A stretch of DNA of 64,000 nucleotides, taken from Clarireedia homoeocarpa (taxonomy: Eukaryota; Ascomycota; Leotiomycetes; Helotiales; Rutstroemiaceae). The stretch lies in assembly GCA_001465935.1 (NCBI GenBank), contig LNKV01000016.1:1-64000 (forward strand), read 5' to 3'. The notes under the pieces are model-generated. The model did not search any database, was not told the origin of the DNA, and worked only from the letters and a program-made list of their open reading frames with translations. The position numbers were made by a program, and so were the translations under genes. This document shows, one piece after another, positions 1 to 10,017 of this stretch; positions within the stretch are counted from its first letter, which is position 1, and every line of letters begins with the position of its first letter.

Positions 1-540
1 TATATTTTATAATAATAAAAATTTAAATTTCTAATATTTTTAATATAATATAATTTAATATTTTTTATTTTAATTAAATTTATATAAATTATATTAATTT
101 TAATTAAAAGATTAATAATTTATAAAGTTAATAAATATAATAATATATAAAAGTTTTATTTTTATAAAAAAATAAATAAAGTTAAATTTTAATATTTAAT
201 ATTATTTAATATAAATATAATATATTAATAATCTTAATTAATTAATAATATAAATTTTCTTTTTTTATAAAAAATAAAATTTTTATTATTTAATATTAAT
301 ATTATTATTAATTATATTTAGAAAGAAAAGAAAATATAAATTATATTAAGAAAGTATAAACTATATTAAGATAATATAAAAAAAATAATTAAAAAAATTT
401 AATAGAAATTATTTAAATATATATAATATTAACTTGAAAATAGATTTTCGAAAAAGAAAGTAATAAATTTAGATTATATTTTAACAAATAGTTTTTAGTT
501 TATATAATCGCTATTAATAATAAAAGGACTTATAAAGTTA
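1..540. repeat. Extremely AT-rich block, probably RIP-degraded repeat
   Basis: This stretch is almost entirely A and T, with stop codons in all frames and no readable protein. Base composition returns to normal abruptly near position 540-600. In Pezizomycotina such blocks are usually transposons mutated by RIP and packed as heterochromatin. No terminal repeats or transposase remnants can be read here, so the original element is unknown. It could continue to the left of the window. Confidence 0.6.
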
Positions 541-1328
541 TATATTATTCAGATATACTCTAACTTAGTTTATACCTTTAGCTTCGCTTAGATAGGATAT
601 ATCGTGGAGGCAGGCCCTCTTAACCAATTACACATCTTTTTCGTCCTGTATCCACTCTCTTTTCTGGGGCCAAGAGTGTATCGAGAATTGTTTGCTTCTA
701 CATGCGAGAGTTTTGTAATCTAGCCTCCTCACGGATTAGTAGCAACACCATCGAATATCATGATAGCGCAATCACAGACTTCAGTGACCGTGTTTCTTAA
801 CTGTACCATTCTAGCTCTACCGTTTCTCGTTTTGTAAACCTTATTAGAAGCTAGCAATACTAGGTGAACCTCCCCTAGAGCTTCAAAATGTACTCGTAGC
901 GATGAACTGGAGGCTGTAACACTTGGCTCAACCATTTCCATTCAACTCAATCAATTCTCTTGTAGGTTTAGGCGGCTTGACACTTAAGAATATAGTGCTT
1001 ATAGGCTCCCAAAGGACTTAAAAGATAGGGGTAAGCAGGCTTGATTCAACTGTTCTACTAAGCTATCTACAGTGGGAAGGACCATATATCGGTAGGCAAC
1101 TTAGGGTTAACACCTATCGCCGATATGCACCTAAAAGCCGATCTCCCATAGGCTATATAAGCCTAATACTACAGGCTTACCAACCCTATTTTGCCACCTA
1201 CTCATCAATTCAACATAAGCCCAGGATGGTTCAACTCCACGTGAGAAATGATGAGGCAGCGTCAACTCAGCTCAACCACGGGGTCAAATTGATTGAATCA
1301 ATTGATCACCATCCTGCCCTCCATCTCT
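541..1328. other. Intergenic spacer downstream of the carboxylesterase
   Basis: Base composition is normal and several short open frames occur, but none resembles a protein family or has splice-supported extension. I see no RNA gene or repeat unit. Confidence 0.4.
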
Positions 1329-3234
1329 TCAAAGTTCCCCATGATGAGCTGTGCTCTGCACTTGCAAGCTTTGGGATGAGATTATATCCTGCGCCAGGCT
1401 CGTCCAAAAAGTACAGGAACTCTTCGCGATCTCATCATCAGTACCAAGCACGAAAGCCGGTTGACCACTTGGTGCCTGCACTGTCAGTATATTCGCGAGA
1501 TACTCGCCGGACTCAGTTGCAACAGTCCATCTGGGCGCTCCTCCCTCGACAGGCGGAGGCTCGAGCGTATTTGGGTCCCCCGATATAGCGAATGATGCAA
1601 AGTAGTTTTGATACGCCTTTGAGGTGTTCGTGCCCATCAGCAAATTTGCGTACAGTTTTGCTAAATCTTCATGTATACCCAATTTCTGCAACAGCGCCGT
1701 GACTTCGCTGATATCGTTTGGGAAAAGGCTGACTAGGTCGCTTGCATGGCTTGCCAACTGCGGAATAGGAAATCCGTATCTCATCATATGAGACTTACTT
1801 GAATAAGCGCCAAATAAGTCTCGGGTATTGCATATGAATGAAGCATCACGTATGACTGTTGCGATGCATAAGGTATAGTCGCCAGCAAACTTGTTCTCGC
1901 AGTCGTATTGTTTGATGATCTTGTCTCGTTGAGCTGCTAGTTTGCTTCCGGGCAGCATTACATTCAGGAAGGCGACGAAAGCCTCGGGGGAAGTGATACC
2001 ATCCGGAGTAAAAGAGGCGGTCTCATTGAGGCAGTGAGAAACAATAGTTGAGTCAATGCCCTTCCAATATTTATCTGTTTCACATTAGAAAGACAACTTC
2101 CAAGATCAACATGCCCCAGAAGATGACATACCATTTGAGAAAGAAAGAGTGGGAATCGACTTGATCCACTTCCCATCTACCGCTGGCCCAACAGGAAATA
2201 ATCCAGTTTGCCTGACTTTTTTGAAGAGGATCTGGTTGGCCGCCGACAAGTTGTTGGATGATCGCAAACAGTCGATGTCGAATGAAAGACCACAACCTGC
2301 AAGTTGTGAGAAATTCTGGTAAATCATATCCAGCTTGCCGCCGGGAGAGTTGTCCCAGGCCCACTCAAACGCCGGACTCTGCACAGCAAACGTCTTGAAA
2401 TGCGGGTCTTTTGTGCCGTCTTCACGGATCAAATGATGCAAAATGGAGCCTGCACCAGCGGATTCGCCCCAAGCACTGACACGCCCGATGTCACCCTTGA
2501 CTGCACCAATATATTTCTGTACCCACTCGAACAATAAAGCCTGGTCGTATAATCCAGCATTCGGCTGTCCGACCTTTTGCATGTAGTCTCCAGCCAGCCA
2601 CCCGTACGCACCAACGCGGTAATTACCAGCAATGAAGATAGTCTGGTAGTTACTCTCCCTCAGTATTGCCTGACCGGTATAGAGCGGCCCCATCTGGTTC
2701 TTGCTACCAAAAGCATAAGCGCCACCATACAGCCAGACTACCACTGGAAGTAGAGTGATGCCCTGCTCCTCGAAAACCGATTTCGGCACATAGAGGTCGA
2801 GAAACAAGCAATCTTCGCTGGTCTCCGTGTTGGAATCTTCTGGGTCATCGATAGGGCTGGCACCACCAGGGGCCTTTTGCAATCCAGTAATATCAATTTG
2901 GATGCAGTTCCGGCCGTCACTACTTGGTTGAATTGACGAGTTCGTCCAAGAAGGGAATGAGGGAGCACTGAAGCGCTGCGGTTGGGCACCAAATCGGACA
3001 TTCTCGAAGATATAGATCTAGCAACTGGTTAGATTGACTTGTACGTAACGAGGATCTGAAGGAAGCTATTACATTTGAATCATCCGCAAGGACTTGTGCT
3101 TGGTAGATTCCCCATGGAAGTGTCAAACTTGGTAGCTCTGTCTGAAGCTTACCAGTGCCGCCGGTTGCTCCTGCGTCAACGCCGCCGGACTTGAACAATG
3201 TTACCAAGACGGTCAAAATTGTTCTCGAAATCAT
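1329..3234 (-). CDS. Secreted type B carboxylesterase/lipase
   Basis: Predicted alpha/beta hydrolase that cleaves carboxylic esters, probably outside the cell. Exons on the minus strand are 3234-3073, 3017-2132 and 2074-1329, separated by 55 and 57 nt introns; they join to 597 aa, the usual family length. The start at 3234 gives a hydrophobic signal peptide (MISRTILTVLVTLF). An upstream in-frame ATG at 3300 would put a longer, poorer leader before it. Family features are visible: the SEDCLFLDLYVP block, the oxyanion strip VVWLYGGAYAFGS, the nucleophile elbow GESAGAGS, and ASHASDLVSLF, which aligns with the catalytic His region and has Asp where Glu is usual. Substrate cannot be told from sequence. 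It is the only apparently intact enzyme gene in the accessory part of the window. Confidence 0.9.
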
Positions 3235-4959
3235 CTTGATGATAAAAAAAAAAGGCTGCAATTCAATACTGTTGCAGTCTGCCTCGACAGTTGTGAGCAA
3301 AGAGAGTTAAATGGAGACAGCTAACTAAAGGGACAAGACTCCTTGCCCTTCTAAACATATCACTCGTTCGCGGTAGTTACATGTTCAGCTGCTAAATCAT
3401 TGGAAAGAAAAAGAGACCGATCCACCATCGATACATGACTTGATCAACCAAAATAGGTGGCCAGCTGACAGTTGCGAATATCATGCGCAGTGTAGGTAAT
3501 AGTGGAAACCGTGCAAAATAGCACCATTTTTGAAGATACAAATCAAACTATCTGTACGTGTAATGGGCTAGAGTACTACGACTCGTAGTACATGCAAAGT
3601 AACGTGCACTACTCGTGTACTATTCACACTGACAGAAATGGATACTGAGGATATGAGGTGGATTCCCAGTGAGGTTATCTCCTTCGCCCTACTTACCCTT
3701 GTACCCCTCTTGTTTAGTGCAAACAATAAACTGCCAACGCATGTAATGCTTGAAGATATAAACTAGAGAACTGCACGTATCCACTATTACACTGGATCTG
3801 GAACTCCCAAATGGCTTCGTTTCCCATGTCAATATGGGAATCGCATATCCATATTGAAGCTGCCGCATGCATATGGGAGAGATATTTAATTTTAATCTTC
3901 CGATATGCATATGGTGATCACAAAGTGGGGGTGCGTTGAGACTGGTGCACTATTGCCTACAACTAATCATGCAGAAGCAGACGACAGAGCTCCGTAACAA
4001 CCGGCACTTCTTAAAAACTTGCTCAAATTTACGCTAATATTGAGTCAAAGAGAGCCTGCCAAAATGAATGAATAGTAAACAATTGGATTTTTGGTGATTT
4101 ACATGACGGTTGAGCTTGGCTTTCGGTGTCACTCAGTTAAACTGAGTCAGTTCCAAGCCTCTCAATCAATCCACTGAGCCCGTGGATTCAGCGGATCTCC
4201 GGACAGCACGGATACTTTGTTACCCTGCATGCACGAATGCACGGCTCAGAATTAGGTCTTCTAAACACTTCAAATTCCATAAGTTAGAAATCAACTCCAA
4301 AATCTTAAATCGAATTAAAAGAATGATTTCGAAGTCTCATGATACAATATTATATTTGAGACTAGTTTTCAGAGTAAAATCTCAACTGTTGAATTTATTA
4401 TATGTTCTTGAATACAGTATACCTCTAGATTTTGGTGTCCTAATTTTTATGTACGTTGCGAGGCTGAATCATCGGATAATGATCACGCAACCCATTCAAC
4501 AATTTTCGATCAACCGTTTCCCATCTCAAACACAATGGGAGACGGTTGATCGTCATATCAAGGATCACTCCTCGCACGCTGGCTAATGACGCGCAGTTCT
4601 CTGAAAGCGTCGATTTAACTAGGCCCAATGCATCCAGGCATGCGTTTCATAGATGGCGCAACTTTGCTGGCATTTCTTCGCACCAATTCTGCAGTGACAG
4701 ATCCCCTTGCAGCCCAGAAAGCGCCAGATCCGTGCATTACCTTGGTACGGGACTATGCATTGTGGTACACAGTTGAGCACCGTGGTTTATTGGTTAGCAA
4801 GACCTTGCGAGTACGGTATACTTGTACTACTTTAGTATGTATATTCGAAAAACGTGCGTCATCAGCGATCAAAACTGGAATTTCGGAGTATTTCAGCCAA
4901 TTGGACACTGAGCTTGGCTCTATTTAAACATATAAGTATGCTTAAATCTTACTTCGTTA
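3235..4959. other. Gene-free spacer before the mariner element
   Basis: No convincing gene is present. Open frames (for example 4182-4586 on the plus strand) have no family resemblance. Small inverted repeats occur: a 9-bp palindrome with a 1-nt centre at 3573-3591, a short one near 4132-4150, and a strong hairpin at 4507-4552 listed separately. Confidence 0.4.
4507..4552. repeat. 18-bp inverted repeat (hairpin)
   Basis: The arms 4507-4524 and 4535-4552 are reverse complements apart from one base, around a 10-nt loop. It lies about 400 bp outside the mariner element and is not part of its terminal repeats. It may be a miniature-element remnant or a footprint of an older insertion. No T-run marks it as a terminator. 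Confidence 0.6.
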
Positions 4960-6225
4960 CAGGTCAAATAAAAGTAAATACTGGGTCTTTCTCGGCAACA
5001 GTACTGCTTTAATCTAATATTTTGTTGGACCACTATTTGCATCAATAACAGCCCAACAACGTTCTGGTATACTATATACAAGTTCCTTAATTCGATCAGC
5101 TTCTACAGCTTCTTAAACTTCAAGAACAGCTTTTCGAAGTTTTAAATAAGAGCTATAGATATTAGAATATCGATCCTTAATCTAATCCTTTATATTATCT
5201 TAAATATTCTTAATTGGGTTCAAATTAAGGGAATTAACTAGTTATTATATAGAGCTAATACTATATATTTCAAGTACTGATTTTATAAACTTAGAAGAAT
5301 ACTCTCTTGTATTATCTTACTAAAAGATCAAGTTAGGATATTATTATAAAACCTTTTAGATAACTAGTATAATAATATCTAAATAAGATCTTTTATTTAT
5401 AATATTCTAGTCTTTCTTTTAAAAAAACTCTTTATATTAATTATATTTACTTGATATTTTACTTTAAATATCTATTTAATTTTATATTAATAATAAGATT
5501 ATATATAATTAAAATAATAAACTTTTAATAAGTTTATATAATAAATTATTTATATTCTTCTATATTTTCTTAATTAAATCTATATTTTATTAGTTTATAA
5601 TATATAATCTTATTACTTTATAATCTAGTTTATATACTTTTATACTTATCGAAGTCGATTTACTTTATTCTTTTCTAATAATACTAGCTTTTTTTATATT
5701 ATAGTTTATATAAACTTTTTTTTAAAAGTTTTTCGAATCGCTTTTTTATTATATTTTAAATTAAGAATATTTAAGATTATAATTTATAATACTTCTTTAT
5801 TCTTTTATAAACTTATAAACTATTCGATTAGTTACTTTTATTATAAACTATTTAAGAATAGTTTTATATTATATTTATATTTTTGAGATATTAATCGATA
5901 TCGAATAGTATTATAAACTTATTTATAAGTAATATTTAATTATAAACAGATTTAATTACAAGTTAATTTAATATCAAAGTAAAGAGTTTGGATCTTTAAT
6001 CGGTCCTCTCAAATCAGTTCTGAATACTGTTGTCGCTGTAGTTGTTTAGGTATTAGTACCTCTATTATATAGTCTTAATATCGTCAAAGAATATAGTTAA
6101 AGTAAAGTAGTATTGATTTCGGAGTACAAGAGAGTATTTATCCGCTTTTGCAGCCAATCATAGCCCCTGTATACCCTTAGTCACTCGAACGTTCTAAGAC
6201 CCAGTTTTCACTTTTATTCGGCCAG
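4960..6225 (-). mobile_element. RIP-decayed Tc1/mariner element
   Basis: The two ends carry 30-bp terminal inverted repeats, 4960-4989 and 6196-6225, that match at 25 of 30 positions. A TA dinucleotide abuts the left end; on the right TA lies one base further out, so the target duplication is imperfect. The total length of about 1.27 kb is normal for Tc1/mariner. On the minus strand the C-terminal transposase can still be read despite stops: near 5206-5235 a block corresponding to the NSPDLNPIEN signature (now NSLNLNPIKN), and near 5020-5075 the closing part SIPERCWAVIDAN. The centre (about 5250-5960) is nearly pure AT with many TAA and TAG codons, as expected of RIP. It cannot encode an active transposase. 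Confidence 0.85.
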
Positions 6226-6258
6226 CTACTAAAGTACTCTGGTCTAGTAAGACTCCTT

Positions 6259-6345
6259 TACTCGAGTATGTTATACGGTAGTTCTATTACTCGAGTATGT
6301 TATACGGTAGTTCTATTACTCGAGTATGTTATACGGGAGTTCTAT
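6259..6345. repeat. 29-bp tandem repeat, three copies
   Basis: Copies are 6259-6287, 6288-6316 and 6317-6345. The first two are identical and the third differs at one base. Each unit contains the palindrome CTCGAG and the string TATGTTATACGG. It sits 33 bp outside the right end of the mariner element. Confidence 0.9.
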
Positions 6346-6390
6346 TGCAGAATTTGCACCTGTTCAAAATTTGGTAATACAAGGACTAAA

Positions 6391-6986
6391 TTACCGGCAA
6401 AACCGTGCAGACATTTCTTTTCGCGATAGCATGTGTATGAGAATAAATGCTATCATATAAAGTAGACTATCCTCCCATGAATCTCCATGCCATGTAAACC
6501 CTTTGGCGTCAATATTATCAGCACTGACCTTGACACGCAAATTTTGGGGCGAATCCATATCGATTTCGCTTAGTGTAATAAAACCTTGGGCGTTTTGTCA
6601 AACGCCTTGGCCGGATAGTTGACCCTGCCTTTATTGTTGGCCACGGGGGGGTACCAGTTGCGGAGATCCTTCGTGTTTACCTTACCGTTCAGCACCCCCT
6701 CATGGTTCTTAGGATAGGCAACCCAGGATGCAGAAGTACTGAGAATGGCAGTATCCCCCCAAGACTCAATGACGAGGTCGAAGCCCGTGTTCGTAACTTC
6801 CTTAGCCAGGCAACGGATACGCCAATTTGCTTCGTTGCTGAGATCCAAGGCGCTGAGCCAACCCCCAATATTGGGTGGTTCAGTGTACAATCCATCTGGA
6901 AAATCAAAGTGCCGGGTGTCTCGACGGATACCTCCTGCATCAGACACAGGACGGATGTTCCATGGTCGATCCTCTAATGTGTTCAT
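6391..6986 (-). pseudogene. H-type lectin gene broken by a frameshift
   Basis: The open part 6986-6570 encodes 138 aa with one H-type lectin domain: DFPDGLYTEPPNIGG, LDLSNEANWRIRCLA, TGFDLVIESWGDT and SWVAYP match the family core (hydrophobic pocket plus the conserved SW-DT strip). A second domain starts with FDKTPKV, then hits a stop. Shifting by one base at the TTTT run near 6588 restores a reading (TLSEIDMDSPQNLRVK, then GFTWHGDSWEDSLLY) down to a stop at 6391-6393. So the tandem-domain lectin has lost one base, or the assembly has. The end of the second domain also looks worn. H-type lectins bind N-acetylgalactosamine-like sugars. It is divergent from the small gene at 7825, with about 840 bp between. 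Confidence 0.75.
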
Positions 6987-7824
6987 TTCACCAACTAAAT
7001 GATGGACGCCTTAGTAGCTACCACTTGTCGTGAAGAGTATGGAATGAATGCAAGTGTGTTTCTCTGCGTACCTTGGAATTGGGTTTCACTCGGCAAGAAC
7101 TCAAGCCACGTGCTTGCAGCATTAAACAATTGTGTATCTTGCCATGAATCCATGTTTAGAGTGAAGTCGTTGCGGGTGATTGAGGAAGCTTGTAATCGGA
7201 CTCGAATGTTTGAGGACCTCGCTTCGTCAAGCCGAATGAGTCCGAGATGGGATTTTGGCGGTTAAGGGGATACTCGGCTAAAACGATGTTGCAGATGATA
7301 GTGAAATTTTATATATGTGATGGGTTTCATTACTACTCTAAAGAGACAGATACCTTCGACTGCATTAGATTGTGATGGCGCAATTCATTAAGAGTCCAAT
7401 GGTATTCAAATTTTTGAGCACGATATAGCATGGGATCAAGATCGAACAGATCAGTAGATCTTCATCTTGGTTTCTTGAGAACTAAGTGTATGCATATCGC
7501 CGTCCGAATCCAGCGATGTGCGTAAGTGTGTCGTTCTCTACAGTGCGACCAGATCAGTGAGCTTTCAACGAAATTAAGTTGGTCACAGACAATGAACTCA
7601 TGACAGGATTTCATGATAGCTCGTCAGAGCATTCAAAATCGATAAAGTCAAGCCAGAGTCGAGCAAGGAAAAGTATATAAGGACTTAAAGTCTCTACCTC
7701 TGCGAATTCTCAATCAAGTCAACACAACTCAGTTTTCAAAGTCAGTTCCCGCACACTATTCTCACTTCCAATTGACCGCGTCGCCTTCATCGCAACAAAT
7801 CCAATATCAAAATAGCCGAACAGA
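6987..7824. other. Shared upstream region of the lectin pseudogene and the small beta-rich protein gene
   Basis: No gene is supported. The region would contain both promoters. A TATATAA lies at 7674-7680, 145 nt before the start of the small gene. Confidence 0.4.
7674..7680 (+). promoter_or_regulatory. Probable TATA box
   Basis: TATATAA stands 145 nt upstream of the ATG at 7825, in otherwise mixed sequence and followed by CT/CA-rich leader DNA typical of fungal transcription starts. Confidence 0.45.
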
Positions 7825-8318
7825 ATGTTGGTAGGTCACCCTGAATATAATAAACTACATCTTGACTTTGATCTGACCTATTCTGAAATGTGCAATTGTC
7901 AGACTCTCACCTACTCAGGAGGGTGACAACTTTTGGGTTACTGAGCAGACCGAAGTCGCTCGTAGCCTGCCGCCTAATGACATTCTTGGCCGCTATCCTA
8001 TCGACTTTGATTGGAAAGTTTTCAGGGTAAGTGAACGTATGATGATCGAAGATACAAGTTGCTGACAATCACTAGATTACCGGCTATGTCGATACCAACA
8101 CGTATGAGATCGGTGTTAGTGTCTCTATCATCGGTATTACCGTTGGAAACATATATGGTAATTTGAAGGATGGTGTTGGCCTTAGAATCAACCTATTCCT
8201 CGTGAAGGGAGAGCTTAAATTTTACCTGAAGAACGGAAACGAGCTCTGGATTCGCGTGGATATCGATATCAAATTCGACGGTGGCTACCATGAGAATACC
8301 AAGATTACGAGCTTCTAA
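7825..8318 (+). CDS. Small beta-rich protein of unknown family
   Basis: A three-exon model gives 118 aa: exons 7825-7830, 7919-8026 and 8076-8318, with introns of 88 and 49 nt. The first coding exon is only ATGTTG; the acceptor CTACTCAG at 7911-7918 keeps the frame open. The product has no signal peptide, membrane segment or cysteine pattern. It alternates hydrophobic and polar residues as a beta-sandwich would: YEIGVSVSIIGITVGNIYGN, then LRINLFLVKGELKFYLKNGN and WIRVDIDIKFDGG. I do not recognise the family. A lectin-like or other cytosolic defence-type beta protein is possible given the lectin pseudogene next door, but that is only context. Closed frames and standard splice sites support a real gene. 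Confidence 0.7.
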
Positions 8319-8759
8319 ATTAGAGGATTGTCGATTCAGTGTATTCACTGAACTACGGGAGAGATACTACAAGACATTGGATACGCGCTATAGTATAGTT
8401 TAGAGAATAGACAACCCGATTCAACTGCACTACTTGGTCCCCTATTGTGACTAAGTGTGGTGCCACGAATCGGCCTCACCCACAGCTGTACTAAGCCAAC
8501 CGACAAGAATGAATCTGCTTTCATTTTTGTAGTTAAGCTGTATGAATGATTGATAAACCTGTTTCCATCTCCTTCGCAATGGACCCGTTTCTCATACAAA
8601 TGTTTTTATGAAGTCGAGCATCTTTCGTAATAGTAGGGCAGGGTGATTAACATAGTGATTAGTATCCGAGTCCCAAGTCATCCAAAGTGAACGCTCGAAT
8701 AGCCCAATGTATAAGGGTTCGTATTCAACCCTTAGTTAGGGGTGCAGAAATTGAAGACT
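8319..8759. other. Spacer after the small beta-rich protein gene
   Basis: No gene, RNA or repeat recognised. Confidence 0.35.
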
Positions 8760-9289
8760 TAGTTAATAAATATCCAAAAACTATTACTCAATGTCGACTT
8801 AGGCAGTCACCAACATAATCTGCCCCAGGTATATCGTGTGCCCGGCCTGCCATTCGTTATATTTAATCCCCTAGCATTATCGCAATATATCCTGATGTAA
8901 TACAATCAATGGAACTACGACGATATTTACCCTATACATCTGCAACCATGTGGGCATTATGAACAACAAACTTTTGCTGCCGCCTATACTTATCACCACT
9001 AATATCCAGGATACTTCATCTAAAATCACCTGAATTACCTCCTCTTGTACCCCGCGAAATTCATTTATAACCTCCATTATCTCTATCAATTCCTCCGTAC
9101 ATCTAGCAACCCTCCTTCAGACCTGTTGAAGCCGTTGAGCTTACACGCATCGCCCAGTGCGAGACAAGTATCATAGCGACAACCTGGCCTCAAGTGGCAG
9201 TATAGCCCAACGATATCCACAAACACGCTATTTACCTCAACGATTACTTCGGGAAAGCACTTGCTGCTATCATTTCTGCAGAGGACCAA
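8760..9289 (-). pseudogene. Decayed RecQ-like DEAD-box helicase fragment
   Basis: On the minus strand the frame starting near 9089 reads EFRGVQEEVIQVILDE, then a helicase motif I region, GGSKSLLFIMPTWLQ, and motif Ia, VVVPLIVLHQDILR. After two stops it goes on as GIKYNEWQAG and IMLVTA, the motif Ib area. In intact relatives motif I reads GGGKSLLF; here a Gly to Ser change damages the nucleotide-binding loop. Similar transposon-associated or telomere-linked RecQ-like helicases are repeated in many fungal genomes. Only about 140 codons of the ATPase start are recognisable. The upstream piece 9289-9090 is open but not clearly assignable. Confidence 0.65.
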
Positions 9290-10017
9290 CCTGTACCTAA
9301 GCCATTGATCAGAACCATGATTGCAACCATGTATTGGGATTCAGCTTCCAAGCAATCTCAGGCTACAGGCCTCCAATAGGAGTATATAAGGTTAACAATC
9401 TATCTCTTCTAGTTAAAAGAAGCTGAGTATAGAATAAAAAAGTATGAAGTCAATACTCTTATAGTTTACTAAAATTCAAGTAGCGAATTTTATATTCGCT
9501 CCCTAAGAATCTAATTCTGCATTAGATGGAGGATCAGTCACGCCAGCTTCAATACGCAAAACAACAGCAGATAGGTCGTTATCTACTCATCCATGGACGC
9601 AATTCTTGGGCTCGATCCTCTTCGGTGCTGACCTCCGCAAAGATAGCGCCGTCATCCGAACAGTACCGTAGGTGTCACGGCACTGTAAGTGATACGGTAC
9701 CGTACATGATTTTAGTATAGTATGTTATTAATTATTAATGTCTCGGAGCGATGGCAGCCATTTATACCTTGAGAGGTGTTAGGTATTGATGGTTACCACC
9801 TAGAACATAGAGCCTAAGTTTCAGCGGAGAACCCTATTTTATATCTTTTAACTAGGATAGTAATTTCACTTACGCAACTGAATCCCTCTTTGATCTATAC
9901 ATTCTGGAAGATAGCGAAAAGGAAATATTCATGTGATATATGAGTGCATAAAGATAAAAAAAAGACGAAAAGAAAGTCGACCAAATAGCTGCACGCTGTT
10001 CGTAGAACATCGAAGGA
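9290..10017. other. Spacer between two decayed genes
   Basis: A short open frame at 9526-9720 has no recognisable relatives. Composition is mixed. No promoter or repeat stands out. Confidence 0.35.

Noticed and set aside
1226..1588. Open frame of 120 codons on the plus strand
   Set aside because: It is antisense to the last exon of the carboxylesterase and has no family resemblance.
4182..4586. Open frame of 134 codons in the spacer
   Set aside because: Low-complexity AT-leaning sequence without domain signs, and it runs through the 4507-4552 hairpin.
8690..8760. Possible tRNA because of GGGTTCGTATTCAACCC
   Set aside because: The T-arm-like hairpin has no matching acceptor, D or anticodon arms.
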